From: Faecalibacterium sp.
Lineage (GTDB): Bacteria; Bacillota; Clostridia; Oscillospirales; Ruminococcaceae
Reading direction: 5' to 3'
Assembly: GCA_020025825.1 (NCBI GenBank)
Contig: JAHHRL010000012.1
Coordinates: 1 to 51,162, forward strand
DNA: 51,162 bases
Part shown: piece after piece, positions 1-6,891 of the stretch
How the letters are laid out: every line of letters begins with the position of its first letter
Position numbering within the stretch: position 1 is the first letter of the stretch
Position numbers and translations under genes: made by a program
Notes under the pieces: generated by a model
Databases searched by the model: none
Told to the model about the DNA's origin: nothing
The model's input: only the letters and a program-made list of their open reading frames with translations

Positions 1-42
1 GGGTTTTGAAAATGCGGCATAGTTTCCGTTCGTGTAAAACAT
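1..42 (-). CDS. Oleate hydratase, N-terminal fragment (runs off the left edge)
   Basis: Only the first 14 codons are in the window, reading MFYTNGNYAAFSKP. This matches the very conserved opening of oleate hydratases (MCRA family; typical start M-[YF]-Y-x-x-GNYEAFA-x-P), FAD enzymes that hydrate the cis-9 double bond of oleic and other unsaturated fatty acids to 10-hydroxy acids and help gut bacteria detoxify free fatty acids. The start is firm: an AAGGAGGAG ribosome binding site lies a few bases upstream of the ATG. A TetR-family gene is immediately upstream on the same strand, and an inverted repeat sits between them, suggesting local control. The identity rests on 14 residues only. Confidence 0.65.
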   Translation of the reverse strand, partial: MFYTNGNYAAFSKP

Positions 43-134
43 AATGCTCCTCCTTATTGATTCATACTTTGTGATTGGGAAGCAGCTTGCTTCTTCTGTT
101 ATTATTGTACACATTTGAAGGGCATTATGCCTTT

Positions 135-183
135 ACAAAACAGGCAGTATGTCAAAATTCTTTTGACATACTGCCTGTTTTGT
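135..183. promoter_or_regulatory. Perfect 23-bp-arm inverted repeat between TetR gene and oleate hydratase
   Basis: Two 23-base arms pair perfectly around a 3-base loop (TTC). Each arm contains TTTTGACATACTGCCTGTTTTGT or its complement. Read on the minus strand it follows the TetR stop codon and precedes the oleate hydratase start by about 90 bases. The right arm supplies a TTGACA that could act as a -35 box, and a TACAAT lies further downstream at about 110-115. It could be an operator for the adjacent TetR protein, a terminator after the TetR gene, or both; the following T-run is poor for a terminator. Confidence 0.6.
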
Positions 184-188
184 AAAAA

Positions 189-752
189 CTATTTCTTATT
201 TGCTTTTTGAAATTTCAGAAGCGCCTTTCTAAAATCACCTTCAATAAGGAAGTTTACATTTTGCGCTATTTTTTCCGGGGCCTCCTTCATCCCATTGCGT
301 ATCCAGTCCAGCGACACAGCATTAATTGCAAGTGTATAGAAATTAGCAACAAAAGCACACTGCTCCTGAGAAACCTGCAGCCCCTCTGATTCCATATTTA
401 CCACCTTGATGATGTATTGGTACAACACTCGGTACATAAAGAATTCAATATATTCCCGTTGGATGGAACGATATGTATTCATAACAAGTGGCTTGTTTTT
501 TTGTCCCCATTTCATAAGACGGATATATCCGGTCTGCCAACTGTCAATATCAGAGTATTCATTTAACGCTTTTTCTGTTTCCTGTATAAAATGCCATTCA
601 AGCAAATCATAAATATCGTCGAAATAGTAATAAAACGATTGTCTGGATACGCCGCACTGATTGACAATGTCCGTAATTGTAATAGCATTAAGCGATTTTT
701 CGTTCAACATCTCAATCAAGGTATCTGCGAAGATCCGCTTCATATTTGCCAT
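189..752 (-). CDS. TetR/AcrR-family transcriptional regulator
   Basis: A 187-residue one-component regulator. Residues 5-50 form the TetR DNA-binding domain, with a helix-turn-helix around residues 25-44 and the signature VSRQSFYYYFDDIYDLLEWHF-like end of the motif (FYYYF), which resembles the DhaS-like branch of TetR proteins. The rest is a helical ligand-binding/dimer domain. I chose the ATG at 752 (MANMKRIF) because AAAGGAG lies eight bases upstream; an in-frame ATG at 788 has no such site. The gene stands directly before the probable oleate hydratase on the same strand, so fatty-acid-responsive control is plausible but inferred. Its own -35/-10 is visible upstream. Confidence 0.88.
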   Translation of the reverse strand: MANMKRIFADTLIEMLNEKSLNAITITDIVNQCGVSRQSFYYYFDDIYDLLEWHFIQETEKALNEYSDIDSWQTGYIRLMKWGQKNKPLVMNTYRSIQREYIEFFMYRVLYQYIIKVVNMESEGLQVSQEQCAFVANFYTLAINAVSLDWIRNGMKEAPEKIAQNVNFLIEGDFRKALLKFQKANKK

Positions 753-800
753 TGCGGATTCTCCTTTCTGGCAAAATACTTTTAGCATAATACAACTATA

Positions 801-828
801 ATTATAGCAACAGCCTGTACAAAAGCAA
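801..828 (-). promoter_or_regulatory. Promoter of the TetR-family gene
   Basis: On the minus strand, -35 TTGCTT (823-828) and a perfect -10 TATAAT (801-806) are separated by 16 bases, about 50 bases upstream of the TetR start codon. Confidence 0.6.
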
Positions 829-900
829 CATAATCCTAAATTCTGATTGTATTAGCGACTTAAAAAATTCAGCCCTCACCCGTTGATTGTTATGCGTAGA

Positions 901-990
901 TTCGTTCGGCATTGACGTTATATCCGGTAACACATAGTTACCTTACTGCGAGCAACTTCCACCGCATTGCTCAAATAATACCTTTTCCAT
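901..990 (-). pseudogene. TnpV-like transposon protein remnant
   Basis: Behind a strong AGGAGG site an ATG at 990 opens a 15-codon frame, MEKVLFEQCGGSCSQ, ended by TAA at 943-945. Read through the stop, the same frame continues GNYVLPDITSMPNE. Together this resembles the N-terminus of TnpV, a small protein of clostridial mobile elements (typical pattern ...FEQMGGTY..EGDYLLPNLTLP.E...). The similarity ends after about 30 residues, and the usual rest of the protein is absent. I read it as a decayed element tail with an in-frame stop. The alternative, a 15-residue expressed peptide, cannot be excluded. The region from 829 to 1072 otherwise holds nothing I recognise. Confidence 0.45.
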
Positions 991-1072
991 AGTCTTGACC
1001 TCCTAGTATTTTTGGTTGTACTTTCATTTTACAGGAAGTCGTTTTGAAACACGAATGTAGAAAGCCCATAAT

Positions 1073-1118
1073 AGAAAGAGCCGAGAAGAACTATAAAAAG
1101 TTCTTCTCGGCTCTTTCT
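1073..1118. terminator. Perfect 20-bp stem hairpin
   Basis: Arms 1073-1092 and 1099-1118 pair without mismatch around the loop ATAAAA. The right arm ends in CTCTTTCTCT rather than a clean T-run. It lies between the TnpV-like remnant and the end of the YitT gene, so it may terminate the YitT transcript (minus strand). It could also be a leftover terminator of a mobile element. Confidence 0.5.
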
Positions 1119-1201
1119 CTATCCCGTTGCAATGCTCGAAGTTCTAATTTCGGTAAACTGTCCTCAGTAAACCCGAGCATATGCCTGCGGCGTTTTTTTT
1201 A

Positions 1202-2074
1202 TTAAATGTTGCGGAAGCCTTTACCGATGATTTCACTGGAGTTTACGATGGTAATAAAGGCATGGGGGTCATTTTTACGCAGATAATTGCGCAGCGCTGC
1301 GGCCTGCTGACGGGTCAGCACCGTCATCAGCACCTCCATTTCCTGATGCGTATAGGCGCCGTATGCCTGTTCCACTGTTGCGGAGCGATTCAAATCTTCC
1401 AGAATAAACTTCTTCACACCTTCGGGGTTGCTGGTAACCACGGTACACACCTTACGCAGATTGATACTTTCGATGGCACCATCTACTACAAAAGCTTTGG
1501 TAATCAGGCCCAAAATACAATACAAGCCCGTTGCCGGACCATACAGCCATGCAGCGGTTACCACAATTGCCGCATCACTCACCATCAAAGCCTTGCCGAT
1601 TTCCAAACTGGTGTACTTTGTTAAAATCATTGCCACAATATCGGTACCGCCTGTAGACGCACCAATGTTAAATACCACAGCACTGCCAACAGCAGGCAAA
1701 AATACCGCAAAGCAAAGCTCCAGCAAAGTATCGTTCGTCAGCGGCTCGGTCAGCGGAACCAACGCTTCAATCAGCGAAACATATGCCGAAAGGGCAAAGC
1801 TGGAATATACGGTCCAGCCCATTGCATGTACCCCTAAAAACACAAAACCAATCACAACCAGCACTGCGTTAATGACCCACATAAAGCCACCCACGTTGAC
1901 CTTAGGGAACAAGGTAGACAATACGATTGCCATACCGGAAGTACCGCCAAGCGCAAAATGGTTTGGGGTTTTAAAAATAGCAATACCCACTGCTGTAAGC
2001 AGTAAACCGGCGTTAATCAAAAAAAAGAAACTGAGCTGACTTGCCCAGCGCATATTTTTCATTTTTTGCAGCAT
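1202..2074 (-). CDS. YitT-family membrane protein (DUF161 + DUF2179)
   Basis: A 290-residue integral membrane protein. The first ~200 residues contain about five hydrophobic helices with glycine-rich turns such as ALGGTSGMAI and GASTGGTDIVA, typical of the YitT/DUF161 family. The last ~80 residues form the soluble DUF2179 domain (RKVCTVVTSNPEGVKKFI ... GKGFRNI). The biochemical function of the family is not established; many Firmicutes carry several copies. An AAGGGAG site precedes the ATG. It is transcribed divergently from glnS and has its own promoter. No partner gene gives a functional clue. Confidence 0.9.
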   Translation of the reverse strand: MLQKMKNMRWASQLSFFFLINAGLLLTAVGIAIFKTPNHFALGGTSGMAIVLSTLFPKVNVGGFMWVINAVLVVIGFVFLGVHAMGWTVYSSFALSAYVSLIEALVPLTEPLTNDTLLELCFAVFLPAVGSAVVFNIGASTGGTDIVAMILTKYTSLEIGKALMVSDAAIVVTAAWLYGPATGLYCILGLITKAFVVDGAIESINLRKVCTVVTSNPEGVKKFILEDLNRSATVEQAYGAYTHQEMEVLMTVLTRQQAAALRNYLRKNDPHAFITIVNSSEIIGKGFRNI

Positions 2075-2118
2075 AACAAACCGCTCCCTTAATTTATTGG
2101 CTGTTTCTCACTCGTCAA

Positions 2119-2148
2119 AGGATACGCCTACCCATTGTCTAATGTCAA
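2119..2148 (-). promoter_or_regulatory. Promoter of the YitT-family gene
   Basis: Minus strand: consensus -35 TTGACA (2143-2148), 18-base spacer, -10 TATCCT (2119-2124), about 45 bases before the start codon. Confidence 0.6.
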
Positions 2149-2177
2149 GGGATTTCGGGCTTTTATTTGGTTTTCGC

Positions 2178-2206
2178 TTGAAGAAACATATAAAATAGTG
2201 TATCAT
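2178..2206 (+). promoter_or_regulatory. Promoter of glnS
   Basis: -35 TTGAAG (2178-2183), 17-base spacer, -10 TATCAT (2201-2206), about 60 bases before the glnS start. A small GGGG/CCCC hairpin (2226-2241) lies in the 5' leader. Confidence 0.55.
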
Positions 2207-2266
2207 TACCCTGTATTATATTATTAGGGGTGTTTTGCCCCTTTATCTTTTGGGAGAGTAATCTAT

Positions 2267-3925
2267 ATGGCAGACAAAAACTTTTTGACAGACATTATCG
2301 ATGCCGACTTGGCTGAAGGTAAGGTCACCGAGATTCACACCCGTTTCCCGCCCGAACCCAACGGCTACCTGCACATTGGCAGTGCAAAGGCTATTTACAT
2401 CAACTGGAGCATTGCAAACCAGTACGGCGGCAAGTTCAACCTGCGTTTTGATGATACGAACCCTGCCCGTGAGGACGTAGAGTACGTAAACAGCATTCGT
2501 GAGGACTTGGAGTGGCTGGGTGCTGTGCCTAACGGCGGCATCTACTACGGCAGCGACTACTTTGCTAAGTGCTACGAATTTGCAGAAAAGCTGATTATGG
2601 ACGGCAAGGCATACGTGGACGACCTGACCCGTGACGAAATGCGTGAGTATCGTGGCGCAGACGCTGGCAAGCCCAGCCGTCCCTCCCCTTACCGTGACCG
2701 CACCCCTGAGGAAAACCTGGACCTGTTCCGCCGTATGCGTGCAGGCGAGTTTGCTGACGGCGAAAAAACCCTGCGTGCAAAAATCGACTTGGCAAGCCCC
2801 AACATGAATATGCGTGACCCGGCTATCTACCGTATCAAGCACGTTCATCACCATCGTCAGGGCGATGCATGGTGCATCTACCCCATGTACGACTTTGCAC
2901 ACCCCATTCAGGACGCTATTGAGGGCATTACCCACAGTATGTGCAGCCTGGAGTTTGAGAACCACCGCCCCCTGTACGACTGGGTTATCCGCAACCTGTT
3001 TGGCAGCGAGCTGCCCAAGCAGCGTGAGTTTGCCCGTTTGAATGTTACCAACACCGTTATGAGCAAGCGCTATCTGCGTGAGCTGGTGGAAATGGGCATT
3101 GTAGACGGCTGGGACGACCCCCGTATGCCTACCCTGTGCGGTCTGCGCCGCCGTGGCTACACCCCCACCTCCATCTTCACCTTTGTGCGTGAGGCTGGTA
3201 TCTCCAAAGCAGACAGTCTGGTGGATATGCGCCAGCTGGAGGCTTGCATCCGTGCTGAGCTGGACCTTTCTGCACAGCGCCGCATTGCCGTGCTGGAGCC
3301 TGTCAAGCTGATTATTGACAACTACCCCGAAGGCAAGGAAGAAACCTTCAACGTTGCCAACAACCCCAACCGTGAAGCAAACGACACTACTACCCGCCCG
3401 GTTACCTTTACCAAGGAGCTGTGGATTGAGCAGAGCGACTTTGCACTGGTGCCCCCTCCCAAGTTCAAGCGCCTGACCGTTGGCAACGAGGTTCGCCTGA
3501 TGGGTGCATACATCATCAAGTGCACCGGCGTGGACCAGGACGAAAACGGCAATGTAATCGCAATCCATGCAACTGCCGATTTGGAAGCCGGCAACGGCAA
3601 TCCGCTGGACGGCCGCAAGGTCCGTGGTACTATCCACTGGGTCAGCTGCGCACACTGCGTAGATGCTGAGGTTCGCCTGTATGACAAGCTGTTTACCGAA
3701 GCCAACATGAACGCTATCCCGGACGGCGCTGACTACAAGGATTACCTGAATCCGGACAGCGTTAAGGCTTTGACCGGCTGTAAGCTGGAGGCAAGTCTGG
3801 CAGGTGCTAAGGCCGGCGAAAAGTTCCAGTTTGTCCGCAACGGCTTCTTTACTCCTGACTCCAAGTGCGAGGGAGTTTACAACCGTATCGTAACTCTGAA
3901 AGACAGCTTTAAGCCTGCCAAATAA
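2267..3925 (+). CDS. glnS: Glutamine--tRNA ligase (GlnRS)
   Basis: A 552-residue class I aminoacyl-tRNA synthetase that attaches glutamine to tRNA-Gln in the cytoplasm. The HIGH-type motif is HIGSA at residues 36-40 within PPEPNGYLHIGSAKAI, and the KMSKS-type motif is VMSKR around residues 264-268. FRFDDTNP-type sequence (LRFDDTNP) and the C-terminal anticodon-binding beta barrels (WVSCAHCVDAEVRLYD) follow the GlnRS rather than the GluRS pattern. Length equals that of E. coli GlnRS. Many Firmicutes have no GlnRS and make Gln-tRNA through GluRS and GatCAB, so this gene is a lineage marker probably gained by transfer. GGGAGAG precedes the ATG. The FMN-binding protein follows after 36 bases. Confidence 0.96.
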   Translation: MADKNFLTDIIDADLAEGKVTEIHTRFPPEPNGYLHIGSAKAIYINWSIANQYGGKFNLRFDDTNPAREDVEYVNSIREDLEWLGAVPNGGIYYGSDYFAKCYEFAEKLIMDGKAYVDDLTRDEMREYRGADAGKPSRPSPYRDRTPEENLDLFRRMRAGEFADGEKTLRAKIDLASPNMNMRDPAIYRIKHVHHHRQGDAWCIYPMYDFAHPIQDAIEGITHSMCSLEFENHRPLYDWVIRNLFGSELPKQREFARLNVTNTVMSKRYLRELVEMGIVDGWDDPRMPTLCGLRRRGYTPTSIFTFVREAGISKADSLVDMRQLEACIRAELDLSAQRRIAVLEPVKLIIDNYPEGKEETFNVANNPNREANDTTTRPVTFTKELWIEQSDFALVPPPKFKRLTVGNEVRLMGAYIIKCTGVDQDENGNVIAIHATADLEAGNGNPLDGRKVRGTIHWVSCAHCVDAEVRLYDKLFTEANMNAIPDGADYKDYLNPDSVKALTGCKLEASLAGAKAGEKFQFVRNGFFTPDSKCEGVYNRIVTLKDSFKPAK

Positions 3926-3961
3926 TTTCAGACGTTAAAAATAGCAAGGAGATTTTTTATA

Positions 3962-4336
3962 ATGAAAAAGAGCATGATTCGTAATTCTATCGTTATGGCC
4001 GTTATCGCTGTCGTTCTGGCTGTGGTTTTGGCTTTGTACCTGCGTTCTACCGTGTCTGCACACACTGTTCCCGGTGATGTTTACACTGCAAGTGCACAGG
4101 GTTTTGGCAGCGAAGTTAAGGTTGAAGTAACCATTAACGAAGGCAAGATTGTTGCTGTTTCTGCTGATGTTTCCGGCGAAACCCCTGAGCTGGGCGGCAA
4201 GCATGGCCCCGAGCTCTGCGACGCTATCGTTTCTGCCGGCACTGTTGACGGTGTTGATGCTATTGGCGGCTGCACTTTGACCAGCAACGCAATCCTGAAC
4301 TCTGTACAGGATTGCATGGACCAGGCTGGCCTGTAA
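3962..4336 (+). CDS. Membrane-anchored FMN-binding-domain protein
   Basis: A 124-residue protein with one N-terminal membrane helix (about residues 9-27) and an outward-facing FMN-binding domain (PF04205, as in RnfG and NqrC). The end reads DAIGGCTLTSNAI, aligned with the S-G-A-T-x-T site where flavin is covalently joined to threonine; here T105 is kept but the preceding S and A are G and C. Such proteins can carry electrons on the outer face of the membrane, and no Rnf, Nqr or ApbE gene is nearby. AAGGAG precedes the ATG; a strong terminator follows. It probably shares the glnS transcript, although a functional link is not evident. Confidence 0.85.
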   Translation: MKKSMIRNSIVMAVIAVVLAVVLALYLRSTVSAHTVPGDVYTASAQGFGSEVKVEVTINEGKIVAVSADVSGETPELGGKHGPELCDAIVSAGTVDGVDAIGGCTLTSNAILNSVQDCMDQAGL

Positions 4337-4365
4337 TCCCGCAGCGGTCCCAAACCCATGCGTAA

Positions 4366-4398
4366 AAGCAGGCAGCTTTTCAGCTGCCTGCTTTTTTT
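4366..4398 (+). terminator. Rho-independent terminator after glnS/FMN-binding gene
   Basis: A 12-bp perfect stem (AAGCAGGCAGCT with its complement) around TTTC, followed by a T-run. Confidence 0.85.
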
Positions 4399-4420
4399 AT
4401 AGAAAGGAGTCCCCCTTTTG

Positions 4421-5422
4421 ATGTCTCATCTAATCCCTACTCCGGGGCTTGTTTTGGACTATGTCCCCTGCCCGGGCGGCGCACGCCTTGTCCGTGCTTA
4501 CGGGGACGACCCTTGTCCTGTGCTGCCCGCCGAGGTGGACGGCCTGCCTTTGGTACAGCTGGGCGATTACTGCTTTGCTGCACAGCAGCGTGCCAGCGCC
4601 TTGCCCCCGGAGGAGCAAATCCTGCGCTGTGTTATTCCCGGTGCTGTCCCCAGTGAAAACCGTATCGGCGGCAATTTTTTGTATGCCGTCACACTGCCAG
4701 ACAGCCTGCGCAGTATTGGTAACTGTGCCTTTTACAATTGCCGCAGCCTGACCGGCATCTATCTGGGTACAAATGCACACAATGTAGGCAGCGACGTCTT
4801 TTTGAACACATTTGCCCTGAAGCAGCTTACCGTGCGTGCCCACCCGGACCGTCCGTGCGGTCTGTTTGCTATTTTGAACAGCATCACCACAGACATCCGT
4901 GTTGTGTTTCAGCCGGAAGATACCATTTTGGCAGCGGCTTACTATCCGGAATACTGGATGGACGTGGAGGAAACCCCTGCCCATATTTTGCTGCAAACCT
5001 ATTCCGGCCAAGGGTTCCACTACCGCCAGTGCTTCAACAACGAAGTTCCGGAATGGGACAGCTACGATGCCATTTTAGCGCAAAGTGGTTCCTCCGACCC
5101 GGCACGGGTAATAACCCTGTTGGCACTTGACCGTTTGCGCTTTCCGTTTGCACTCAGTGAAACGGCACGCAAGGCCTATCGCACCTACTTGACCGAGAAC
5201 GCTGCAGCCTGCATTCCTGTTTTATTAAAACAGCAGGATACGCAGGCACTCTCCGATTTGCTGTGTCTGGACATTCTGGACGAGGCAGCCTTGCAGCAGG
5301 CTGCTGCACAGGCACGGCAAGCGGACAATGCCGCTTTTGCAGCACTGTTAGCGGACGCACTGCAAAAAAAGCAGCCAAAAGCAGCGGCTGCAAAAGCCAA
5401 CCGTTACGATTTTGATTTTTAA
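4421..5422 (+). CDS. Leucine-rich-repeat (BspA-like) protein
   Basis: A 333-residue protein without a signal peptide or membrane helix. Residues ~80-160 carry BspA-type leucine-rich repeats (LRR_5): NFLYAVTLPDSLRSIGNCAFYNC, then LTGIYLGTNAHNVGSDVFLNT, and KQLTVRAH. The C-terminal third is alpha-helical and rich in Ala, Gln and Leu, ending in a lysine-rich tail. AAAGGAG stands before both a TTG at 4418 and the ATG at 4421; I chose ATG. The gene opens a tight unit with the VWA protein (39-base gap) and the MoxR ATPase, so it may act as their adaptor or substrate-recognition partner; this is inference from position. Confidence 0.8.
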   Translation: MSHLIPTPGLVLDYVPCPGGARLVRAYGDDPCPVLPAEVDGLPLVQLGDYCFAAQQRASALPPEEQILRCVIPGAVPSENRIGGNFLYAVTLPDSLRSIGNCAFYNCRSLTGIYLGTNAHNVGSDVFLNTFALKQLTVRAHPDRPCGLFAILNSITTDIRVVFQPEDTILAAAYYPEYWMDVEETPAHILLQTYSGQGFHYRQCFNNEVPEWDSYDAILAQSGSSDPARVITLLALDRLRFPFALSETARKAYRTYLTENAAACIPVLLKQQDTQALSDLLCLDILDEAALQQAAAQARQADNAAFAALLADALQKKQPKAAAAKANRYDFDF

Positions 5423-5461
5423 CCTTTCCCTGTTACCTCTTTTCAGAAAGGAGGCTTGCTT

Positions 5462-6868
5462 ATGCCGGAAGTCGGCTTTACCTCTCATCGGGCAGAAACC
5501 CACGAACAGTGGCAGGCACGTATGGCTGCCGAAGCCCTCGCCATTACTCGCAGCGACCTTTATTTGCAGCTGCGCTTTTTGGACAGTGCGCTTTCCGCAC
5601 TGGAACAAGTGCCTGACCCCACCTGCCGCCACATGGCAACCGATGGACTTCATTTATATTTTGAGCCACAGGCTCTTTTGGATTTGTTCCGTAAAAATCC
5701 ACGCTATCTGTGCCGCCTAATGCTGCACAGCATATTACACTGTGTGTTCCGCCATTTGTGGCTGGGCCACGGGCGTGACCCCGAACTGTGGGGGCTGGCG
5801 TGTGACATCGCCGTGGAAAACGTCATCGACAATCTGAACAAACCCGCACTGGTTCGCCCGCTGACCTATGTACGCAGCCATGCCTACGCAGATATTACCA
5901 AAGAAGAATCTCTGGTTGCCGCAGCCCCTGCTTACCGCTGGTTATTACGTCAAACGGTAGGTGTGCAGCGGCAGCTGTACCGAGAATTTCACACAGACGA
6001 CCACCGTTTATGGCCGAAAGAGAACCAGCAGAACAATGCTGCCTCCATCCAAGCGCAAACCACTTGGCAAAAAATCGGCAAGCGTATGCAGGCCGAAATG
6101 GAAACCCGCAGCAAAGAGGCTGGCGATGGGGGTGACCCGCTGCAAACACAACTGCAAGCTGCTGTACGCAGCCGCCGCAGCTATCGGGATTTTTTGCGCA
6201 AGTTTTGTGTCCTGCGGGAAGAACCCCATATTGACCCGGACAGCTTTGATTTGAACTTTTACACCTACGGTTTATCTGTTTACGGCAATCTCCCGTTGAT
6301 TGAGCCGCAGGAAACCCGCGAATCCTACAAAATTGCGGAGTTGGCGCTGGTTGTGGATACCAGTTACTCCACCAGCGGTGCTCTGGTACAAAACTTTTTA
6401 GCAGAAACCTACGCCCTTTTGAAACAGCGGGAAAACTTTTTCCTGCGGATGCACTTACGCTTAATTCAGGCCGACGATAAAGTGCAAAAGGACGAAAAAA
6501 TCACCAATGAGGCCGAACTGCGGCAGGCCATGGAACAGTTTACTTTGCGAGGCGGCGGCGGAACCGATTTTCGCCCTGCTTTCCGCTATGTAGACCGCCT
6601 GTGTGAGGAAAAGCAGTTTCAAAACCTGAAAGGTCTTTTATACTTTACGGACGGTCTGGGTAAATTCCCCGAAAAGCGCCCTGCCTACGATACCGCATTT
6701 TTGTTTTTAGGCGATAAGTTTGATGACTCTGCTGTTCCGCCTTGGGCAATGAAGCTGGTTTTGGACGAAGACGAGTTTATGCCTGCGGATTACACCCCTG
6801 CCGCTCCCTTTGACCCCATGCAGGATGACGAAGATTTTGATGCCCTGCGTGACCTGAACAACACCTAA
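5462..6868 (+). CDS. Metallopeptidase-like / von Willebrand factor A domain protein (DUF2201 family)
   Basis: A 468-residue cytosolic protein. The N-terminal half matches the putative metallopeptidase domain of DUF2201 proteins; where a HExxH zinc motif is expected it has HSILH (residues 89-93), so the catalytic glutamate is replaced by serine. After a charged linker (~170-230) comes a VWA-like domain with a MIDAS metal site DTSYS and a matching GGGGTDF loop. Proteins of this type normally pair with MoxR-type AAA+ ATPases, and the ATPase gene follows after 23 bases. The likely role is a substrate-binding or chaperone partner of the ATPase. AAAGGAGG seven bases before the ATG fixes the start. 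Confidence 0.85.
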   Translation: MPEVGFTSHRAETHEQWQARMAAEALAITRSDLYLQLRFLDSALSALEQVPDPTCRHMATDGLHLYFEPQALLDLFRKNPRYLCRLMLHSILHCVFRHLWLGHGRDPELWGLACDIAVENVIDNLNKPALVRPLTYVRSHAYADITKEESLVAAAPAYRWLLRQTVGVQRQLYREFHTDDHRLWPKENQQNNAASIQAQTTWQKIGKRMQAEMETRSKEAGDGGDPLQTQLQAAVRSRRSYRDFLRKFCVLREEPHIDPDSFDLNFYTYGLSVYGNLPLIEPQETRESYKIAELALVVDTSYSTSGALVQNFLAETYALLKQRENFFLRMHLRLIQADDKVQKDEKITNEAELRQAMEQFTLRGGGGTDFRPAFRYVDRLCEEKQFQNLKGLLYFTDGLGKFPEKRPAYDTAFLFLGDKFDDSAVPPWAMKLVLDEDEFMPADYTPAAPFDPMQDDEDFDALRDLNNT

Positions 6869-6891
6869 CCACTAATACGAGGTTTTTATAT

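Noticed and set aside
943..990. 15-residue Cys-containing peptide as a possible RiPP precursor or signal peptide
   Set aside because: The sequence continues past the stop with TnpV-like similarity, so a pseudogene explains it better; no modification or export genes are nearby.
2243..3655. 470-codon open frame antisense to glnS
   Set aside because: Cys/Val/His-rich translation without family features, no ribosome binding site; a codon-bias shadow of glnS.
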